Assembly (NCBI GenBank): GCA_052389755.1
Contig: JBQTHP010000215.1
Span: 1 to 9,411, forward strand
Reading direction: 5' to 3'
From: JBQTHP01 sp052389755
GTDB taxonomy: Bacteria; Pseudomonadota; Gammaproteobacteria; Steroidobacterales; Steroidobacteraceae
Length of the DNA stretch: 9,411 nucleotides
Part shown: positions 6,010 through 9,411 of the stretch, piece by piece
Position numbering within the stretch: position 1 is the stretch's first letter
Layout of the letters: each line of letters starts with the position of its first letter
The notes under the pieces: generated by a model
The model's database searches: none
What the model was told of the DNA's origin: nothing
The model's input: only the letters and a program-made list of their open reading frames with translations
Position numbers and translations under genes: made by a program

Positions 6010-6042
6010 CCTGTCTCCAATTCCGGCCCTGACAGGTGGGCC

Positions 6043-6071
6043 TTGAAACCGATCGAAACCTAATAGATACT
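6043..6071 (+). promoter_or_regulatory. Candidate plus-strand sigma70-like promoter
   Basis: TTGAAA (6043-6048) is separated by 17 bases from GATACT (6066-6071), a five-of-six and a four-of-six match to the sigma70 consensus. The -10 lies inside the first GATAG palindrome, a placement typical of repression. It points against all the genes and toward the terminator about 40 bases ahead. Support is by consensus only. Confidence 0.35.
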
Positions 6072-6108
6072 GTCTATCGCGCACGCAGCGTCGATAGGTG
6101 ATCTATCG
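6063..6108. promoter_or_regulatory. Two GATAG-type palindromes, candidate operators
   Basis: Two perfect inverted repeats lie side by side: ATAGA-N5-TCTAT (6063-6077) and CGATAG-N5-CTATCG (6092-6108). Both share the ATAG/CTAT half-site, and their centres are 30 bases apart, close to three helical turns, so two repressor dimers could bind on one face of the DNA. The inner spacing differs slightly (seven versus five bases between the shared ATAG and CTAT cores). The first overlaps the candidate plus-strand -10. The second could also fold as an RNA hairpin. Confidence 0.5.
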
Positions 6109-6110
6109 GA

Positions 6111-6144
6111 ACGGCCGGATGGTTTTCCTCCACCGGCCGTTTTT
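6111..6144 (+). terminator. Rho-independent terminator on the plus strand
   Basis: ACGGCCGG (6111-6118) pairs perfectly with CCGGCCGT (6133-6140). TGG (6120-6122) with CCA (6130-6132) extends the stem past one bulged A, leaving a seven-base loop, and a run of five T follows (6140-6144). On the minus strand there is no T run after the stem. It therefore ends transcription running against every gene here. Confidence 0.75.
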
Positions 6145-6225
6145 GTGAGCCGGGCGGCGACGTTTCCGCCCACGGGGTCCGACTGGCCGGGCAGGCCACC
6201 GAGTCCAGTCGGTTCTCGAAAAGTT

Positions 6226-6486
6226 TCACGCCGCCTTCCTCACCGCTTCCTTCAGCTCCGGCTTCTCGACCGTGAGTAACTGAGGCTGCAGCGGATGATT
6301 AAAGGTCAGCACCTGATGCCAGATGCGACCGGTGAACAGCACGCGCAGGCGCTCACGCCAAGACAGCGACCAGCAGCAGGCAATGCGGCCCTCTGTGTCG
6401 CCGAAGCGATAGGCCGGCAGCGGGTTGTACTGCGGCTGATCCTTCGCGTAGGTGATGGACACTTCGGGGAAGGTGATCAGGTTCAT
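6226..6486 (-). CDS. Small conserved phage protein (86 aa), function unknown
   Basis: An 86-residue protein of a type I have seen in phage early regions: an N-terminal ITFPEVSITYAKDQPQYNPL, an FGDTEGRIACCWSLSWRERL helix (residues 28-47), then RVLFTGRIWHQVLTFNHPLQ and PQLLTVEKPEL. The LFTGRIW and PLQPQLLTVEKP pieces are the recognisable parts; no function is known to me. The ATG overlaps the TGA of the ParB-like gene by one base (TGATG) and GGAGG lies four bases upstream. The frame is open well upstream but reads as a shadow of the ParB-like gene there. It closes the right-hand gene block before the long gap. Confidence 0.7.
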   Translation of the reverse strand: MNLITFPEVSITYAKDQPQYNPLPAYRFGDTEGRIACCWSLSWRERLRVLFTGRIWHQVLTFNHPLQPQLLTVEKPELKEAVRKAA

Positions 6487-7307
6487 CACGCCTCCGCCGC
6501 TTTCCACCAGTTGAGCAGTTTCTGTTTGCCCTTCCGGCCGTTGTTGATGATGTCCACCGCAGCTGCGGCGACGCACTCTGCGTAGGGCTGGCCCATCTGC
6601 TCGTGGATCTTCGACGCTTTGTTGAGCAGCCCCTTTACGCCCCCGTGAGCGACCGACAAACGATCGACGGCTTCGTCTTCTTTGAGCGCTCCGTTGTAGC
6701 GCTGGCACAGATGACCGAGGCCGTCGATGACCGGAGCTTCGAGCCCGGCATCGCCGTACGCATCGCGTGCAATCCGTAGAGCTCGACCGAGCGTTTCGCC
6801 ATTCGCTCGCTTGTAGACGCGCATCAGGGTTCCGACGGCAGAAATCGCGCCAGGAACTGAATCCTGTGAAATGACGAGACGCGAGTTGGTGACGACCTTG
6901 TTGACTGCGGCCTCCTGCGGATAGAAGGCAGCACCAGCCGAGACGCGCACCTTGAACTTGTCGAATGCGTTCACCTGAAGCGAGTCGTTCAGGCGATCGA
7001 ACATCTTCGACTCTTCTGCTTCGCTCAGCCCGTCAAAGACGCGGCATGCGATTTTCTGCGTTTCCCAGCCCTGCCCGAGCCACTTGACTAGGGCCTTGAT
7101 CCGGTGCTGACCATCGATGACGTAGTAGTGACCTTCGCGCAGGTTCACAACAGGAAGACCAAAAGCGTCGAGATCAAGGTGAGCCAGCACGTAGTCGCAG
7201 CGCGCCGGATTGAATCTGCGCTGCGCGTGCGGCGGCACTCTGATCTTGCCGATCTCTACGTCCTTCTGTTCCCACTTCGGTTCAAGCTGCGCGATGTGCT
7301 CTGCCAT
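6486..7307 (-). CDS. ParB-like nuclease-domain protein (DUF6551-like, 273 aa)
   Basis: The N-terminal part matches the ParB/Srx fold: VEIGKIRVPPHAQRRFNP (residues 17-34) as the first strand and box, then GLPVVNLREGHYYVIDGQHR (50-69), with DGQHR as the ParB box in which related proteins bind or cleave nucleotides. A helical C-terminal part follows (to residue 273, ending KQKLLNWWKAAEA) and is likely DNA- or partner-binding. The start is ATG at 7307, not the upstream ATG (7364): GGAG lies seven bases before 7307 and the extra 19 residues overlap the upstream gene more deeply. It overlaps the helix-turn-helix gene by 26 bases. Phage ParB-like proteins act in DNA handling; the specific role is inferred, not shown. 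Confidence 0.75.
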   Translation of the reverse strand: MAEHIAQLEPKWEQKDVEIGKIRVPPHAQRRFNPARCDYVLAHLDLDAFGLPVVNLREGHYYVIDGQHRIKALVKWLGQGWETQKIACRVFDGLSEAEESKMFDRLNDSLQVNAFDKFKVRVSAGAAFYPQEAAVNKVVTNSRLVISQDSVPGAISAVGTLMRVYKRANGETLGRALRIARDAYGDAGLEAPVIDGLGHLCQRYNGALKEDEAVDRLSVAHGGVKGLLNKASKIHEQMGQPYAECVAAAAVDIINNGRKGKQKLLNWWKAAEA

Positions 7308-8112
7308 TTGAAATCTCCAGTAAGGCGCTACGAAGGCGCTTGAGGTTGGAAATGGAATCACCAAGCGAGGCAGCCCAAATGCTGGCTTCCTCCGCGGTGA
7401 TCCCGGAAAGGTTCTTGCCGATCGTGCGTAGAGAAATTGCGCTGCCTTCGAGGCCGGTCACAATCGACTCGACGACGCGGTGAGGATCGATCTCGCGACG
7501 CTGCGCGAGCGACGCATCGGGAAGCGTGATGCCCTCAGCCTTAGCGAGCTTCCTCACTTGCTGCTCACCAATGCCGAGTTCTTCGGCAATCTGGTAGGCG
7601 CGATATCCTTCACTGGCGAGTTGCGCGATTTCTTTCGCGCGTTCGGCGCGAGTCTTCTTCACGCTGCCATCAGCCGTTACAACTACGTCTGGCGTGCGGC
7701 GAGGCATAGGGGCTCTCTGATTGATGAGTTTGAGTAGAGCGGCGCGCGACTGGCGCCATTCCTCGTCGGTGAGGACTGAGAATCCGCGAGCGAGCGTGCG
7801 GAAGCGGTTGCGGTCTGAATGCTTAATTTCCCTCGCGTGGGAAATTTGTTTCTCTGCTGCTGGACGGCCGACCTCGGCCTCACCAAGCAACTGCCCAATC
7901 CGCGCCTCGATACGACGCTGCGCTCCGAGCATAGGCCCATGCAATTCCTTGCCCTGCAGGTAGTGCGCGAGCGCTTCGGCTTTCGCGCGCATTTCTTCGA
8001 GCGCGTCGATGTCTTCGAGAGTTGTGACCTCGTGCGCGATGCGCGCCTCGATCGCAACTACATCGGAGAGAGCTATAGCTGCCCCAGGTTGCGGGATCGC
8101 GGGAAGCGTCAC
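7282..8112 (-). CDS. Helix-turn-helix DNA-binding phage protein paired with ParB-like (276 aa)
   Basis: The protein has an N-terminal helical region (residues 20-80) with EEMRAKAEALAHYLQ and AQRRIEARIGQLLGEAEVGR. This is the A-EI-LRAERRIGELL-like pattern common in phage and plasmid proteins that sit beside ParB-type genes. Residues 154-192 (TRAERAKEIAQLASEGYRAY, then QIAEELGIGEQQVRKLAKAEG) form a clear helix-turn-helix. A C-terminal helical part follows. The start is GTG with AGAGG seven bases upstream; the ribosome site lies within five bases of the tRNA-like 3' end. The ParB-like gene overlaps its end. It likely binds a DNA site and may work with the ParB-like protein; target unknown. Confidence 0.7.
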   Translation of the reverse strand: MTLPAIPQPGAAIALSDVVAIEARIAHEVTTLEDIDALEEMRAKAEALAHYLQGKELHGPMLGAQRRIEARIGQLLGEAEVGRPAAEKQISHAREIKHSDRNRFRTLARGFSVLTDEEWRQSRAALLKLINQRAPMPRRTPDVVVTADGSVKKTRAERAKEIAQLASEGYRAYQIAEELGIGEQQVRKLAKAEGITLPDASLAQRREIDPHRVVESIVTGLEGSAISLRTIGKNLSGITAEEASIWAASLGDSISNLKRLRSALLEISNGRAHRAA

Positions 8113-8128
8113 AGAGTCACCTCTTGAT

Positions 8129-8201
8129 TGGTGCCGCCGGCAGGACTCGAACCCGCACCGACCTTACGAGAGCGCCGCACTGCCCGTTGTGCTACAGCGG
8201 C
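8129..8201 (-). tRNA. tRNA-like gene, anticodon CGU (Thr) by position, weak anticodon stem
   Basis: Cloverleaf parts are clear: a seven-pair acceptor stem (GCCGCTG with CGGCGGC, one G-U), a four-pair D stem (GCAC with GTGC), a five-pair T stem (GCGGG with CCTGC, one G-U) with a TTCGAGT loop, discriminator A and encoded CCA. The anticodon loop CTCGTAA gives CGU, which would read ACG (Thr). The anticodon stem, however, is poor: only three weak pairs are possible next to the loop, the two outer positions mismatch, and the stem-to-T-arm segment is about three bases short. It may be a decayed tRNA or an unusual phage tRNA. Position just before the helix-turn-helix gene suggests cotranscription. 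Confidence 0.6.
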
Positions 8202-8368
8202 GAAGAAAAATCGCCGCCCGGCAGAACCGAAGTTCGCTTTCAGCCTCGCCTGCCATCTAAGGCAGAGCACTGGCACCGAGCGGCGGAAGGTTGCCGGCGA
8301 CGGCTGCGCCTCAGCGGGAAGCGCAGCCGCAAGGGAGGTTTGCCGGCGATTCGAGGAAATCGTCGGGA
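8202..8368 (-). ncRNA. Structured leader between the CII-like gene and the tRNA-like gene
   Basis: This 167-base stretch carries no gene I accept but several hairpins on the minus strand: CGGCTGCGC (8301-8309) with GCGCAGCCG (8321-8329), nine perfect pairs; CTGCC (8250-8254) with GGCAG (8261-8265); GAAC (8224-8227) with GTTC (8232-8235) around a UUCG loop closed by C-G; and GCGGCGA (8197-8203) with TCGCCGC (8211-8217), which overlaps the tRNA 5' end. A GCCGGCGA motif flanks the large stem on both sides (8293-8300, 8342-8349). No U run makes the large stem a standard terminator. It could be an RNA processing region or a structured RNA. Confidence 0.35.
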
Positions 8369-8761
8369 TCACTTGACCGCCCTCACCTTTGAGCGCAGCA
8401 AGTCCGCGCGCTCCATGCGCTTCGTCAGCGCCTTGAGCAGGTCGTTGTTCTCGCGCTCGATGCGTTCGAGCTCGTCCTCGGGCGCGACCCAGGTGCAGAC
8501 GTAGCCGAGCTGCTGCGCCTCGTACTGCACGGTTGCGGATGAGCCGGCCTCTTGGGCGAGGCGCTTGATCTGCAGGACTTCGTCGGGAGATAACTTCTGC
8601 GCTTGGTCTGGGTTGGCCGCATTGCGCAGCAAATTCGCGGCTCCAGTCAGGTCCTTTGAGGGCCAGAGTTTCGACGCTACAACCTTGAATCCGCCTGCAG
8701 CCATGATGTCCGCTGCGATGGCGTCATGAATGGAATCGTGGAACAACGCTGTTTGGTTCAT
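8369..8761 (-). CDS. CII-like phage regulator (Phage_CP76 family, 130 aa)
   Basis: The N-terminal half (HDAIAADIMAAGGFKVVASK followed by LWPSKDLTGAANLLRNAANP, residues 12-51) and LSPDEVLQIKRLAQEAG (57-73) fit the CII-type regulator family of P2-like and related phages (Phage_CP76), with the GG-K-VA--LWP block and L-P-EVL-I block. These set early regulation, often at the lysis-lysogeny decision. The C-terminal third (PEDELERIERENNDLLKALT) is a likely coiled coil used in oligomer formation. The ATG overlaps the TGA of the HNH gene (ATGA), with a GGGGGA some nine bases upstream. The helix-turn-helix gene follows after a structured gap and tRNA. A coiled-coil extension as long as this is a possible variation; family call moderate. 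Confidence 0.6.
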   Translation of the reverse strand: MNQTALFHDSIHDAIAADIMAAGGFKVVASKLWPSKDLTGAANLLRNAANPDQAQKLSPDEVLQIKRLAQEAGSSATVQYEAQQLGYVCTWVAPEDELERIERENNDLLKALTKRMERADLLRSKVRAVK

Positions 8762-9402
8762 TGCTGAGAATCCCCCAGCGCAGCAAGAACCCGCTCACCG
8801 CGGCGGATGTGCTCACGGGCGCGTTTGCGAATGTCATCAACTGCAGTAACGGTCTTGTCGATCGTCACCAGATTCAGGCGTGCGAACTCACCGAAAAGAG
8901 CGGATGCGATCTGATCGTATGCAACGGCAGCCTCTTCCTCGGTCGCATACGGACGGGAGCGGAAATGCACCCCGCTTGTGTTAGCTACCGCGTAGAACCG
9001 TCCCTGCGCATTGGGCACGACGCCCTTGTACTTGCTGCTCCGCGCGCTTCGCTTCTTGCTGGTGTTCCATGCGTTCTGCCGCATCGAGGCGAAGCGTAGA
9101 TTCGATCTCGTGTTGTTGAGCGGGTTGCCGTCGATGTGGTCGATGACCATGCCAGTCGGCGGCTTGCCCTTAACCACTTCGGCCATCCGCTTGTTCTTGT
9201 AGCCCTTGCCGGGCACGTATGACTCCGCGATCTTGGCGATGACGGTTATTGATTTGCCGGTACTTCCGCCTTTCCCGACATGCCAAGGGCCGGCCGCACG
9301 TATCGCGTCGGCCATATCTGGATCGACGAGTGCGCGGCGACCATCGGAAAGCTCAATGATCGCTGGCATATGAGCGCTTATGAATTCCTCATGTGAACTC
9401 AT
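8758..9402 (-). CDS. HNH endonuclease with AP2 DNA-binding domain (homing-like, 214 aa)
   Basis: Residues 86-113 (VIDHIDGNPLNNTRSNLRFA then SMRQNAWN) form a classic HNH_3 motif: the His88 metal-ligand/catalytic position in DHIDGN, then N--R-NLR. Residues 123-178 (SKYKGVVPNAQGRFYAVANT, then VHFRSRPYATEEEAAVAYDQ and ALFGEFARLN) form an AP2-type DNA-binding domain. This pairing is a well-known phage homing-endonuclease arrangement, which can move its own gene to sites lacking it. The N-terminal ATG at 9402 lies inside a 12-base inverted repeat (9372-9410) and lacks a clear ribosome site; an in-frame ATG at 9369 directly beyond the repeat is an alternative start (203 residues). The C-terminus is a charged helix. 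The CII-like gene follows with an ATGA overlap. Confidence 0.8.
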   Translation of the reverse strand: MSSHEEFISAHMPAIIELSDGRRALVDPDMADAIRAAGPWHVGKGGSTGKSITVIAKIAESYVPGKGYKNKRMAEVVKGKPPTGMVIDHIDGNPLNNTRSNLRFASMRQNAWNTSKKRSARSSKYKGVVPNAQGRFYAVANTSGVHFRSRPYATEEEAAVAYDQIASALFGEFARLNLVTIDKTVTAVDDIRKRAREHIRRGERVLAALGDSQQ

Positions 9403-9410
9403 AAGCGCTC
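9372..9410. promoter_or_regulatory. 12-base perfect inverted repeat at the HNH gene start
   Basis: GAGCGCTTATGA (9372-9383) and TCATAAGCGCTC (9399-9410) are exact reverse complements separated by 15 bases. The putative ATG (9402) lies in the right arm. It could be an operator, or in RNA a strong hairpin that hides or selects the start, with a second ATG (9369) just beyond. The window ends one base past the repeat, so wider context is unseen. Confidence 0.55.
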
Positions 9411-9411
9411 T

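Larger units (their letters stand above)
5812..6225. other. 414-base gap with signals on both strands
   Basis: This is the longest stretch without a confident gene. From right to left it holds an eight-base inverted repeat (CCGACTGG 6179-6186 with CCAGTCGG 6205-6212), a plus-strand terminator (6111-6144), two GATAG-type palindromes (6063-6108), and a candidate plus-strand promoter (6043-6071). On the minus strand there is a structured region with two tiny ORFs (5812-6036). Hairpins there include CGTTT/AAACG (5896-5909) and GGCGAA with TTCGCC (5909-5914, 5941-5946). Three-base stems with GAAA loops occur at 5944-5953 and 5871-5880. I find no convincing minus-strand promoter by eye, though one is expected for the GIY-YIG and downstream genes. 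Confidence 0.6.

Noticed and set aside
5527..6046. Plus-strand ORFs of 116 and 125 codons
   Set aside because: They overlap the GIY-YIG gene and structured gap, have no good ribosome site or recognisable motif, and look like chance frames in GC-rich DNA.
6179..6212. Eight-base inverted repeat as a terminator for the right-hand gene block
   Set aside because: It has no T run on either strand, so I list it only as a repeat in the gap; a role in ending transcription is not supported.
6487..6708. Extension of the 86-residue protein upstream
   Set aside because: It is an Arg/Ser-rich shadow of the ParB-like gene; the ATG at 6486 has GGAGG and a TGATG junction.
8109..8372. Minus-strand ORF of 87 codons over the tRNA-like gene
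   Set aside because: Its end (KVGAGSSPAGGTN) is the usual spurious translation of a tRNA T arm; the bases are explained by the tRNA-like gene and hairpins.
1..9411. CRISPR array or insertion sequence
   Set aside because: No spaced direct repeats, terminal inverted repeats or transposase-like ORF were seen.

Overview
The window looks like part of a temperate-type bacteriophage or prophage from a GC-rich bacterium, most likely a proteobacterium. The host guess is inference, resting on the base composition and on the CII-like regulator. Every protein gene I accept lies on the minus strand, so the region reads from right to left. Genes are small and packed tightly, and most junctions are 4-base ATGA or GTGA overlaps, as in a phage operon. 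No rRNA, IS element, integrase or CRISPR array is visible.

Right part (9411 to 6226), control and DNA metabolism: an HNH/AP2 endonuclease, a CII-family phage regulator, a structured non-coding stretch leading into a tRNA-like gene with a poor anticodon stem, a helix-turn-helix protein, a ParB-like (DGQHR) protein and a small conserved phage protein.

Middle (6225 to 4299): a 414-base gap, the only long one among the coding genes. It holds two GATAG palindromes, a candidate plus-strand promoter and a clear plus-strand terminator, so a short RNA may be made against the direction of all the genes. On the minus strand it holds a string of hairpins and tiny ORFs in frame with a GIY-YIG nuclease gene. 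Then come a replication-helper-like protein, a 66-residue orphan, a PD-(D/E)XK/VRR-NUC-like nuclease with His where Lys is usual, and a 62-residue orphan.

Left part (4302 to 7), virion and tail accessory genes: a secreted or anchored fibronectin-III protein that appears frameshifted, two small proteins (one a compact helix-turn-helix), two large Gly/Ala/Thr-rich virion-like proteins (one with 18-residue tandem repeats), several small proteins, a spike-base-like protein, a fibre-tail-adaptor-like protein and a final unknown. Capsid, portal and terminase genes are not in the window.

The layout suggests one long leftward transcription programme, early control and replication first and tail or fibre genes after, with the 5812-6225 gap and the 8202-8368 gap as probable control points. 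All family assignments come from reading motifs by eye; no database search was possible.
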